Positions 1 through 7,109 of a stretch of 11,959 bases of DNA are shown piece by piece. Every line of letters starts with the position of its first letter. Position 1 is the first letter of the stretch. This stretch comes from Mollicutes bacterium (GTDB lineage: Bacteria; Bacillota_I; Bacilli_A; RF39; UBA660). The notes beneath the pieces are model-generated. The model had not been told where the DNA came from. It saw nothing but the letters and a program-made list of their open reading frames with translations, and ran no database searches. The stretch spans positions 1 through 11,959 of the forward strand of contig JAAZHN010000066.1 in assembly GCA_012510695.1 (NCBI GenBank), in the 5' to 3' direction. The position numbers and the translations under genes were made by a program.

Positions 1-1283
1 ATTGTTTTAGCTAAAGTGTCATCGATATCTTGTAAGTTAATATTAATTATTTGACTACGACGATTATTATGTGCAACAAGATAAGAAATATACTTATCTG
101 CACTTATATATTCCGGGAACTCAAAATACTTTTTATTAGGACTATTAATTAAAGTATTTAATCTAACCTTTAAAATCATTACTGCATCTTGTAATTGATC
201 ATTGCTTTGGAAACCTTCACTAATTAATGTAAATTCTAAAGCTTGAGCAAAATCATCAATCGTAAAAAATGCATCTTTAATTTCTTTAATATTTTCAGTT
301 GTTTCATCGATATGACTTAAAACATATTCATTAATTAAAACACTTTCCCCAAAATTACCTTTGGAATCAATATTAAAAGCTTCAGAAAACTTTCTTGTAT
401 AACCAATTCCTTGTAATTCAGCATTATAATTAAATTCATTAGTCGAACAAGCATTTACTAGTTTAAAGACATCATTTTTCTTTGATGAGCTTGTTTGATT
501 AGAAAATAAAATTGATAATATTCCCTTAGCTATTAAATGATTTTTATATTTATTAGTTTCTTCATCGTCTTTTGAAAATATTTTAGCTAACTTTAATGCT
601 CTTTCTAAAATTGGTAATTGGCTATGTTCACTTGCTTGTAAAAGGATTGCTAAATCATCTAATTCTAGCAAATGAAAAGGAATTGATAAAATTGTATCAT
701 CTGGATCTTCTGGAGTTGTTGTAATAAATTTATATTGATAATTTTGATTATATTCTTTAATATTTTTAAATGCAGTTTTATATTCACCATAAGCATCAAA
801 GAAAAATAAATTAGCATTGTAATAAAGCGTCTTTGGATTTTCAAAGATATTTTGGATTAATCTTGCAACTCCCCATGATTTACCACTACCAGAGTTACCA
901 AATATAGCCATATGGTTAGAAAATAATGTATTTAAATCTACATAAATTGGAAAATTTTCATAAAGAGGACTTCTACCAATTAAAAATGATCTCTCATCAT
1001 CTTTACCAACGATAATTGATAATTCATCTTTATTTATAACTCTTATATTTGAATTTAAAGCAGGTTTACGAATAACACCTGGTATATATCTATTTTCTTC
1101 AAATTCTCCTAAAAACTGTATTTTAGCTTCATCTTCAGTAATATCTTTTACTTCTCCAATAATTCTTTGATTATCTGACTCAAATATAACTTGAAGGTTC
1201 ATTAAATTTGGAATTATATTTCCTTCTTTAATTAATTCCACAAAAGCCTTGTCATCACTTATATATTTGATTTTTCCAAACAT
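1..1283 (-). CDS. HerA-like ATPase (FtsK/HerA superfamily, DUF87), 3' end beyond window
   Basis: The frame is open from ATG at 1283 to the window edge, giving 427 codons with no stop, so the C-terminus is missing. An N-terminal beta-rich part (about residues 1-90, HAS-barrel-like) is followed by Walker A GNSGSGKS (residues 129-136, catalytic Lys135). About 30 residues later comes FFFDAYGEY (D163), the HerA 'DpHGEY' signature. The last residues seen, IININLQDIDD, match the strand usually found before the HerA Walker B, so Walker B and the arginine finger should lie outside. HerA proteins form hexamers that translocate on double-stranded DNA, often with the NurA nuclease or, in defence systems, with SIR2 or DUF4297 effectors. 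No such partner is visible here. A GAGGAG ribosome site stands about 10 bases before the ATG. It has its own promoter and is divergent from the Ycf46-type operon. The family call is firm; the biological role is unknown. Confidence 0.85.
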   Translation of the reverse strand, partial: MFGKIKYISDDKAFVELIKEGNIIPNLMNLQVIFESDNQRIIGEVKDITEDEAKIQFLGEFEENRYIPGVIRKPALNSNIRVINKDELSIIVGKDDERSFLIGRSPLYENFPIYVDLNTLFSNHMAIFGNSGSGKSWGVARLIQNIFENPKTLYYNANLFFFDAYGEYKTAFKNIKEYNQNYQYKFITTTPEDPDDTILSIPFHLLELDDLAILLQASEHSQLPILERALKLAKIFSKDDEETNKYKNHLIAKGILSILFSNQTSSSKKNDVFKLVNACSTNEFNYNAELQGIGYTRKFSEAFNIDSKGNFGESVLINEYVLSHIDETTENIKEIKDAFFTIDDFAQALEFTLISEGFQSNDQLQDAVMILKVRLNTLINSPNKKYFEFPEYISADKYISYLVAHNNRRSQIININLQDIDDTLAKT

Positions 1284-1311
1284 AAATTCCAACTCCTCTA
1301 TTCTATTTAAA

Positions 1312-1340
1312 ATTTTAACATAATAATATGAATAATACAA
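1312..1340 (-). promoter_or_regulatory. Probable promoter of the HerA-like gene
   Basis: On the minus strand, TTGTAT (1340-1335) and TAAAAT (1317-1312) are 17 bases apart, and the -10 is preceded by TGT (extended -10). Transcription would start near 1305, about 20 bases before the ATG at 1283. It lies after the terminator of the preceding 123-residue gene, so the HerA-like gene is probably transcribed on its own. This is a prediction from matches to the sigma-A consensus in AT-rich DNA. Confidence 0.5.
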
Positions 1341-1354
1341 TAAAGTTAAGCATA

Positions 1355-1388
1355 AAAAAAATATTGATTTGATCATCAATATTTTTTT
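1355..1388. terminator. Hairpin terminator after the 123-residue gene
   Basis: A perfect 14-bp inverted repeat (1355-1368 with 1375-1388) flanks a six-base loop. The stem is A-tract/T-tract outside and TATTGAT/ATCAATA inside, so on the minus strand it makes a hairpin followed by a run of U. The TGA stop of the 123-residue gene (1378-1376) lies inside the stem. The stem is nearly all A-T pairs, so it may be leaky. Confidence 0.65.
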
Positions 1389-1747
1389 ATTTGACCATTA
1401 CCTGGATTATAACTATAAACATATTTATTATTTTCAAGTTCAGTATGCACTTCTTCAATAGCAGATAGTTTAACTAACGATGATTCATCTACATAATGAC
1501 AACAATTACTAATTGGATAAGTTTTTAAATAATCTCTTTCTTGACAAGTCATTACTACTCTACCATCTTCAATAGTTGTTTTAAATGAATCAAGATCTGC
1601 AAATGTGTCTTGATCAATTTGGATTAAAGTAGCATTTTTTGTTACTAAGGAACCAGGTCCTGTAAAGATATTAACATTACCAAACTTAGTTTTAATTTTT
1701 GAAAATGCATAAATATCTCCTCTATAGATATTATCATTATTTCCCAT
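1376..1747 (-). CDS. Hypothetical protein, 123 residues
   Basis: I do not recognise this family. The protein is soluble-looking, with no signal peptide or membrane segment. It starts MGNNDNIYRGDIYAF, has alternating short hydrophobic stretches that suggest a beta-rich fold, and carries three cysteines (one in TCQER, two adjacent in SNCCH). The start is well supported: AAGGGG stands a few bases before the ATG, and a strong promoter (TTTACA-16-TATAAT) lies just upstream. It ends with TGA inside a terminator hairpin, so it is probably a monocistronic unit. It sits between the HerA-like gene and the divergent AAA+ operon, which suggests a possible role with either, but nothing in the sequence shows that. 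The N-terminal RGDIY resembles the start of MazF/PemK toxins, but the remaining MazF motifs are absent, so I do not make that call. Confidence 0.7.
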   Translation of the reverse strand: MGNNDNIYRGDIYAFSKIKTKFGNVNIFTGPGSLVTKNATLIQIDQDTFADLDSFKTTIEDGRVVMTCQERDYLKTYPISNCCHYVDESSLVKLSAIEEVHTELENNKYVYSYNPGNGQIKKY

Positions 1748-1770
1748 AATATTCCCCTTTCAGAAGTGCT

Positions 1771-1798
1771 ATTATAACAAATTATTTATTAATGTAAA
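1771..1798 (-). promoter_or_regulatory. Promoter of the 123-residue gene
   Basis: On the minus strand, TTTACA (1798-1793), a 16-base spacer and TATAAT (1776-1771) with an upstream TGT form a near-consensus sigma-A promoter with an extended -10. The start of transcription would be near 1764, followed by the AAGGGG ribosome site and the ATG at 1747. Confidence 0.75.
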
Positions 1799-1820
1799 GA
1801 AAAATTCCCTTTTTTGTTAT
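1774..1820. repeat. 8-bp inverted repeat between divergent promoters
   Basis: ATAACAAA (1774-1781) and TTTGTTAT (1813-1820) are perfect inverted copies, 39 bases centre to centre. One arm overlaps the -10 of the leftward promoter; the other ends six bases before the rightward -10. This could be a paired operator that couples the two divergent units. In such AT-rich DNA it may also be chance, and no regulator gene is visible nearby. Confidence 0.3.
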
Positions 1821-1832
1821 CTGTGATATAAT
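1804..1832 (+). promoter_or_regulatory. Promoter of the rightward four-gene operon
   Basis: A consensus extended -10, TGATATAAT (hexamer 1827-1832), is clear. The -35 region (around 1804-1810, ATTCCC/TTCCCT) is poor, as is common with extended -10 promoters. Transcription would start near 1839, leaving a leader of under 20 bases that holds the AGGGAG ribosome site (1842-1847) nine bases before ATG 1857. Confidence 0.65.
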
Positions 1833-1856
1833 TTTTAATATAGGGAGTGGTAATAA

Positions 1857-3569
1857 ATGGCTAGTGAAAATGCAGTTGTTATGTCCGCGGCAAACTTAAA
1901 TACAATCGAAACTTCAATTACAACTTTAGCTGAGAATTTAACTCAAGTTAATGTCGGAATGTTCTCAGTTGATAATAAAATAAAGGATGTTACAGAAAGT
2001 GTTAAAACTATAGAAGATGAAATAAAAACCTTCATGGAAGAAATTCGTGGTTCATCAATAACTACTAATGCTAAACAATCAATAATGCTTAGTCAAACTG
2101 AGCTTGAAAAAAAGTTTGGTCATTATGACAAACTAAGAAGAAATGTTAGTGGATTATTACAAGCAGCTGATATGAGTGCGGTTACTAAGGAAGCGGTTAA
2201 AAGAATTAGTGAAGAAGTAATTGTTGGTATACCTAATTATTGGTTAGCACCTGCTTATGTCGCTTTAAGTGCTTGGATTACCGATGATAAAGAACTAGCA
2301 GAAAAAGTCTTAAAAGAAGCAATGAATCGTGATGATGAAAAAACGAGTCTTTTATTTGCTTTAATCCATGCAAGAGCTGGTCGAAATAATACTGCTGTTT
2401 TATGGTTAAACCGTTATTTAGAAATGCAAGATCCAAGATATATGGAAAGAATGATTATTGTAGTTTTAGATGCTGTTTCAAGTGGAACGTTTGGAGTTGA
2501 AGGTAAAACACTAATCGCCCAAAAACTTGAACATTGGCTCTTAGAATTGAATAATGAAGAATCTTTAAAACAAGAAGAAATAAATCGAATTCAAAACTAT
2601 TTAGAAAAGTTTAAAGAGTCAGTAAATGCTAAATATTTGTTTATCGAAAACTTCACTGATAATTCTAATGATATATACTCTAGTCTCTCATCTAGTTTAT
2701 CAAGATCAAACGTTCAAATGTTTTTAAATAATGTTTTATACCAAGAAAAACTAACTGTTAAAAAAACTACTAAAATTGATGAAATATTAAACTCTTTGGT
2801 TTTTAACTATGAAAATGAAGAATTGGAATTACAAAAAGATATTTATAAAAATAAATTGATTATCGAAACTGGTGGAAATATAACAAAAGCTAAACAACAG
2901 TATGAAGAATCACAACTAGCTTATGAAGAAGTTAATAATTTATATACAATTTTAACTAATGTAATAACAGGTTTAACTCCAGCAAGTCAAGAAACTAGAA
3001 AATTAGCCCTTGCTTTGAATAAAGAATTATTTACTAAAGCTTATAAAGAAACATTTTCAAATATTATTAATAAAGAAACAAAGTTAACAATTAAAATTGA
3101 TGATTATAATTTTATAACTACTAATGGCCAAAATGAAAAAGAATTGTTTAATGAATTAGATAAAAGTTTAACTTTAAGTATTCAAAATGAACAAAAAGAA
3201 GTTCCATTATTTGATTTTAAAATGGCTCTTACTACTATTCTGGGAATCATGGCATTTTTCTTTACATTAAATATGCCTATTTTAGCAGGAATAATTATTA
3301 TAATAGTTATTGGTTTTAATATTTATAACCTATTTAGTTCTTTTCAAAAAAGAAAAAAAATTGAAAAAGATCTATTAGCTAAAAGGAAGGATTATCAAAC
3401 TATCCTACTTAATACAATTGCTGAAATAGTTGATTACCAGTTTATTAATAATTATGGTAATCAAGATGAAGAAAAAATTTATAGTTATTTAAATAACTTA
3501 AATTATAAAGATTATCTGACATCAGAATCAGTAAGAAATATTCAAATTGGAGGTAATAGTAATGAATAA
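1857..3569 (+). CDS. Coiled-coil, helical-repeat protein with C-terminal membrane hairpin, 570 residues
   Basis: I do not know a named function. Residues about 10-70 form a coiled-coil-like helix (heptad-rich, TEL/VDNKIKDV type). Residues about 125-200 look like a TPR-type helical repeat (IPNYWLAPAYVALSAW, then an A/L-rich pair of helices with RDDEKTSLLFALIHARAGR). A long charged helical section follows (about 230-450). Two hydrophobic helices, about 456-472 and 475-493, are joined by N-M-P, and KRKKIEK follows. This is a membrane hairpin that would leave both the large N-terminal part and the roughly 75-residue tail in the cytosol. It is the first gene of the unit, with an AGGGAG site nine bases before the ATG, and its stop overlaps the next start by eight bases. 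The likely role is a membrane-tethered scaffold or adaptor for the AAA+ ATPase downstream; that is inference from context. Confidence 0.8.
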   Translation: MASENAVVMSAANLNTIETSITTLAENLTQVNVGMFSVDNKIKDVTESVKTIEDEIKTFMEEIRGSSITTNAKQSIMLSQTELEKKFGHYDKLRRNVSGLLQAADMSAVTKEAVKRISEEVIVGIPNYWLAPAYVALSAWITDDKELAEKVLKEAMNRDDEKTSLLFALIHARAGRNNTAVLWLNRYLEMQDPRYMERMIIVVLDAVSSGTFGVEGKTLIAQKLEHWLLELNNEESLKQEEINRIQNYLEKFKESVNAKYLFIENFTDNSNDIYSSLSSSLSRSNVQMFLNNVLYQEKLTVKKTTKIDEILNSLVFNYENEELELQKDIYKNKLIIETGGNITKAKQQYEESQLAYEEVNNLYTILTNVITGLTPASQETRKLALALNKELFTKAYKETFSNIINKETKLTIKIDDYNFITTNGQNEKELFNELDKSLTLSIQNEQKEVPLFDFKMALTTILGIMAFFFTLNMPILAGIIIIIVIGFNIYNLFSSFQKRKKIEKDLLAKRKDYQTILLNTIAEIVDYQFINNYGNQDEEKIYSYLNNLNYKDYLTSESVRNIQIGGNSNE

Positions 3570-3690
3570 TCCAGAAATAATTAAAATACCTACTACTGAA
3601 GAAAAAAAGGTAGATACATTAGTTAAATCATTACCAAATTGGGATTTAACCCCACCCTTTATAATGACTAAAAAGGTGGTGCGAAAATGA
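3562..3690 (+). CDS. Small protein, 42 residues, between two operon genes
   Basis: ATG 3562 to TGA 3688-3690 encodes 42 residues. A strong GGAGG site (3549-3553) lies eight bases before the ATG, inside the end of the preceding gene. The start overlaps that gene by eight bases, and the TGA overlaps the next ATG (ATGA at 3687-3690), so it fills the gap exactly. This is classic translational coupling and good evidence that it is translated. The protein has a charged N-terminal half (TEEKKVDTLVK) and the compact segment SLPNWDLTPPF followed by a basic tail (TKKVVRK). It has no membrane segment. The Trp/Pro motif looks like a short linear peptide that docks on a partner, perhaps the adjacent AAA+ ATPase or the coiled-coil protein; this is inference. 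I do not recognise the family. Confidence 0.75.
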   Translation: MNNPEIIKIPTTEEKKVDTLVKSLPNWDLTPPFIMTKKVVRK

Positions 3691-4118
3691 CTTATTATGA
3701 ATATGTTATTTTAATTGAAAATAATAAAACAGGTCCTAGAAATGAAAATATATTTAATACCTTAAATGCGATTAATTATGAAGGTCCAATTTTAAATAGA
3801 ATTACAAATCATTTAATTGGGCTGATCAAATCAAGGTTACAAAATTCATTTGATTTATTTGTCAATAATTTAACTAACCAAAAATTAGATGTAAGTTTAT
3901 TTTCAACAGGTCTTTCTGAATTAAAGAATGAATTTAATTATATAGCAGGGTTTACTAAATTAAATATTTTAAAAGAATATGAGAGCTCTTTAAAAAGTCA
4001 AATAATCTTATTTATTGACGATATAGAGTTAACAATGAAAAATACTTTTGGTAATATCGATAATAATGAAATAATCTCAATTATAAATAATTTAAATTTG
4101 AAAGAAGGTATAATATGA
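3687..4118 (+). CDS. Hypothetical helical protein, 143 residues
   Basis: Unrecognised. The protein is predominantly helical, rich in Asn, Ile, Leu and Lys, with no signal peptide or convincing membrane span. It opens MTYYEYVILIENNKTGPRN and ends in a helical segment (ELTMKNTFGNI through NNLNLKEGII). An AGGTGG site (3674-3679) sits seven bases before the ATG, within the preceding 42-residue gene. Both ends overlap neighbours in ATGA fashion (3687-3690 and 4115-4118), so it is co-translated with the 42-residue protein and the AAA+ ATPase and probably works in the same complex. Both terminal TGA codons show that TGA is a stop in this organism. Confidence 0.75.
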   Translation: MTYYEYVILIENNKTGPRNENIFNTLNAINYEGPILNRITNHLIGLIKSRLQNSFDLFVNNLTNQKLDVSLFSTGLSELKNEFNYIAGFTKLNILKEYESSLKSQIILFIDDIELTMKNTFGNIDNNEIISIINNLNLKEGII

Positions 4119-5644
4119 ATTATCAAGAAACAAAACAAGTAATGACTAGATACTTACAAGCAAGAATTCCATTTGTCAGTTTTATGACAACAGAAAAACA
4201 AAGAGCAATTGATTTATTAAGTGAAGTAAGTAATGACTTAAGTATGCAAATATATATTCATTCAATGTCAAAAGGAATGTATAACTTAACTTCTGATGAA
4301 GTATTTAGTAATGAAAAAAGCATCGGGGGTATCTTAGATTTTATTGCTGAGAGTCTTAAAACAAAAGAAAATCAAACATTTATTTTAAGTGATGTAAGAG
4401 AATTAGATGAAGATACATTCACATCAAGATATTTAGCTGATATTGTTAGTATGGCAGATAATAGATCATCTTCAATTATCGTTATTACTGAACAAGGGAT
4501 ATGGCATCCATTACAAAGATTAGGAATGAGTATTGAATTAGATCTTCCTAATGAAGAAGAATTATTAAAAATAATTAAAGATACAATTGAACCATATCAA
4601 AATCAAATAACTATCGAATGGGATGAAAATGATTTTAAAGATGTCGCGAATATTTTATTAGGTATAACTAAAATAGAAGTTAGAAATGTTATCTCTACCC
4701 TAATTGCTAAAGGAAAATTAGAAAAAGAAGATCTTACTTATTTAAAGTTTGTTAAAGATAATTTATTTTCAGATACTAGTGGGATTGAAAAAATTCCAGT
4801 TGAAGATGATCTAGTATATGGTGGCTTAGAAAATTTAAAATCTTGGTTAGAAGATAAACAAAAATTATTAGATCCTACTCGTAAAGAAGAAATGCGTAAA
4901 AGAGGTATGAAGTCTCCACGAGGTATTTTATTAATGGGAGTTCCTGGTTGTGGTAAATCACTTTCTGCTAAAGCCATTGCTAGTAAATGGAAAATGCCTT
5001 TATATTTACTTGATTTTGCAACTATTCAAGGAAGATATGTTGGTCAAAGTGAACAACAATTAAAAGAATCTCTTAATATTGCATCATTTGTTGCTCCATG
5101 TATATTATGGATTGATGAAATAGAAAAAGGTTTATCAGGCGTTAATGATTCATCGGGAGTAACAAACCGTTTAATTGGTCAATTTCTTTTCTGGTTACAA
5201 GAATCTAAACAAGATGTCTTTGTCATTGCAACAGCGAATAATATTCATCAACTACCACCAGAATTATTAAGAAAAGGTAGATTCGATGAACTGTTCATTG
5301 TTGATTTACCAAATGCTAATGAAAGAAAAGAAATAATTACTTTATATATGAAAAACTATTTAAATGTTCAATTAAATGAAGATGGTTTAAATAATTTAGT
5401 TAAAATGTCTGATAAATTCTCAGGATCAGATATTGAAGCAACAATTAGAGATATAGCTTATAAAACATTATCAAGTAATAATGAAATTTCAATACAATTA
5501 ATTAATGAGACATTTACCAAAGCAATCTCATCATATGATAGTAGTAAAGAATCAATTGAAAAAATTCGTGAATGGGCAAAAGGTCGAACGATTAAAGCTT
5601 CTAAAGAAGATGAACCAATAACAGAAACTCCAATAATTCAATAA
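4115..5644 (+). CDS. Ycf46-type AAA+ ATPase, 509 residues
   Basis: The C-terminal half is a classical AAA ATPase: Walker A GVPGCGKS (275-282, Lys281), Walker B CILWIDEIEKG (D334, E335), sensor 1 ATANN (N375), arginine-finger region LLRKGRFDE (R386, R389), and lid motif SGSDIE. The runs LWIDEIEKG, a Trp-Leu-Gln-Glu segment, and FDELFIVDLPN are characteristic of the Ycf46/SpoVK-like branch. Residues 1-200 resemble the Ycf46 N-terminal part, a degenerate nucleotide-binding-like domain (ARIPFVSFMTTEKQRA, IIVITEQGIWHP). Such proteins are presumed hexameric remodelers of proteins. Ycf46 itself is known mainly from cyanobacteria and plastids; the bacillar substrates are unknown. No protease domain (no HExxH) is present, so it should act as an unfoldase or remodeler. 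It starts by ATGA overlap with an AAGG site, and is the last gene before the terminator. Confidence 0.9.
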   Translation: MNYQETKQVMTRYLQARIPFVSFMTTEKQRAIDLLSEVSNDLSMQIYIHSMSKGMYNLTSDEVFSNEKSIGGILDFIAESLKTKENQTFILSDVRELDEDTFTSRYLADIVSMADNRSSSIIVITEQGIWHPLQRLGMSIELDLPNEEELLKIIKDTIEPYQNQITIEWDENDFKDVANILLGITKIEVRNVISTLIAKGKLEKEDLTYLKFVKDNLFSDTSGIEKIPVEDDLVYGGLENLKSWLEDKQKLLDPTRKEEMRKRGMKSPRGILLMGVPGCGKSLSAKAIASKWKMPLYLLDFATIQGRYVGQSEQQLKESLNIASFVAPCILWIDEIEKGLSGVNDSSGVTNRLIGQFLFWLQESKQDVFVIATANNIHQLPPELLRKGRFDELFIVDLPNANERKEIITLYMKNYLNVQLNEDGLNNLVKMSDKFSGSDIEATIRDIAYKTLSSNNEISIQLINETFTKAISSYDSSKESIEKIREWAKGRTIKASKEDEPITETPIIQ

Positions 5645-5674
5645 AAAATACGTTTAATAAAACGTATTTTTTTT
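5643..5674. terminator. Bidirectional terminator between convergent units
   Basis: AAAAAATACGTTT (5643-5655) and its inverted copy (5660-5672) form a 13-bp stem with an AATA loop, flanked by A and T runs on opposite sides. It works for the rightward AAA+ operon and for the leftward gatB transcript, and overlaps the ends of both coding regions. Confidence 0.85.
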
Positions 5675-7109
5675 ACTTTCTTTTTTCTAATTCTTTAGTT
5701 AAAATTTCTTTTGTAATAGTTGGGTTAGCTTTACCTCTAGTTATTTTCATAACTCCACCTACAAAGAAATCAAATAAATTAGTTCTACCATTGTGATAAT
5801 CATTTATTTGTGATTCATTACTATCTAATACTTCAGTAATTATTTTTAATAATTCACTCTCATCACTTATTTGAGAAACATCTTTATTTTTTAAGATTTC
5901 TTCTACATCTTTTTTCTCATTTATTACTTGATCAATTAATTCTCTTGCTTGTTTAGAAGATATTTCATTATTAACTTGTTTATCTAAAATAACTTTTAAC
6001 ATTTCAGGTGTAATATATAAATCTTTGATATTTAAATTATCTTTATTTAAATAACTAAGAATAGTTGTTGTTACATAATTACTTGCAAGTTGTGGGTCTA
6101 TTTCTAACATTACACATTCTTGATAGAAGTCTGCTAGGTCTTTATCTTTAATTAAAACATTCGCATCATACTCAGATAAATCATATTCATCAATATATAA
6201 TTTCTTTCTTTGTCTAGGTAACATTGGTATTTCACTTTTTAATTCTTTTAATAATTCTTCTTTAATTTTTATTTTAGGAATATTAGGTTCAACGAAATAA
6301 CGATAATCAACTGCTTCAACTTTTTCTCTCATACTTATCGTTGTACCAGTTTCTTCATCAAATCTTCTTGTTTCTTGAATTATTTCATTACCTCTACCCT
6401 CATCAAGTAATTTAGTTTGACGATTTATTTCAAAATTAATTGCTTCTTTAACATTGGCAAAAGAATTAACATTTTTTATTTCAACTTTCGTCCTAAGATC
6501 ATAATCACCTTCATATCTTAAAGAAACATTTACATCACATCTCATTTGTCCTAACTTCGTATCAGCATCAGATATTTCTGTAAATTTTAAAATATTTCTT
6601 AAATTTTCCAAAAAAGCAACTGCTTCATCAGCACTGTGCATACAAGGATAAGTTACAACTTCAATTAAAGGTACACCTGAACGGTTATAATCAATTAAAG
6701 TTACATTAGAAATATGATCTAGAGATGCTGTATCTTCTTCTAAGTGAATATCATGAATTCTTACCGCTATTTCTTTACCATCAAGGTCAATTACTAATTC
6801 ACCATTAATCCCAACAGGTGCTGTTTGTTGAGTTATTTGGTAACCTTTAGGTAAGTCTGGATAATAATAATTTTTTCGATCAAAAACCATATATTCTGGT
6901 ATTTCACACTTTAAGACTAAAGCTAATTTTAAAGCTTCTTTATATGAATGGAAATTCAATACTGGTAAAGTTCCTGGTAAGGCAAGGTCTAGTGGTCTAA
7001 TATGATTATTAGGTATTTCACTGTAACCATTAATCGCTTTAGAGAAAACTTTTGATTTACTTTTTAATTCACAATGTAATTCTAAACCAATTACTGCTTG
7101 ATAAGCCAT
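5673..7109 (-). CDS. gatB: Aspartyl/glutamyl-tRNA(Asn/Gln) amidotransferase subunit B
   Basis: GatB is the subunit that binds misacylated tRNA and its kinase site activates the Asp or Glu side chain with ATP; ammonia from GatA then yields Asn-tRNA or Gln-tRNA. Length (478) is normal. Visible signatures include GLELHCEL (E10, H12), LALPGTLPVLN, FDRKNYYYPDLPKGYQI (from about 77), HLEEDTASLDH (E124, E125) and DYNRSGVPLIEVV (E150); these acidic and His residues are the expected metal and active-site ligands. The C-terminal third (about 330-478) is the helical GatB/YqeY tail domain that contacts the tRNA elbow. It starts in TAATG overlap with the gatA stop, with a GGGGTG ribosome site, so translation is coupled. 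It is the last gene of aspS-gatCAB and ends at the shared hairpin terminator. Confidence 0.97.
   Translation of the reverse strand: MAYQAVIGLELHCELKSKSKVFSKAINGYSEIPNNHIRPLDLALPGTLPVLNFHSYKEALKLALVLKCEIPEYMVFDRKNYYYPDLPKGYQITQQTAPVGINGELVIDLDGKEIAVRIHDIHLEEDTASLDHISNVTLIDYNRSGVPLIEVVTYPCMHSADEAVAFLENLRNILKFTEISDADTKLGQMRCDVNVSLRYEGDYDLRTKVEIKNVNSFANVKEAINFEINRQTKLLDEGRGNEIIQETRRFDEETGTTISMREKVEAVDYRYFVEPNIPKIKIKEELLKELKSEIPMLPRQRKKLYIDEYDLSEYDANVLIKDKDLADFYQECVMLEIDPQLASNYVTTTILSYLNKDNLNIKDLYITPEMLKVILDKQVNNEISSKQARELIDQVINEKKDVEEILKNKDVSQISDESELLKIITEVLDSNESQINDYHNGRTNLFDFFVGGVMKITRGKANPTITKEILTKELEKRK

Noticed and set aside
1376..1747. MazF/PemK-like toxin
   Set aside because: Only the short RGDIY start is alike; other conserved MazF positions are missing and there is no antitoxin gene beside it.
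4738..4977. 79-residue open frame on the minus strand
   Set aside because: It lies wholly inside the AAA+ gene opposite its Walker A region; it has no ribosome site and no recognisable protein features.
4115..5644. FtsH-type membrane protease
   Set aside because: The AAA module is related, but there are no N-terminal membrane segments and no HExxH zinc-protease domain.
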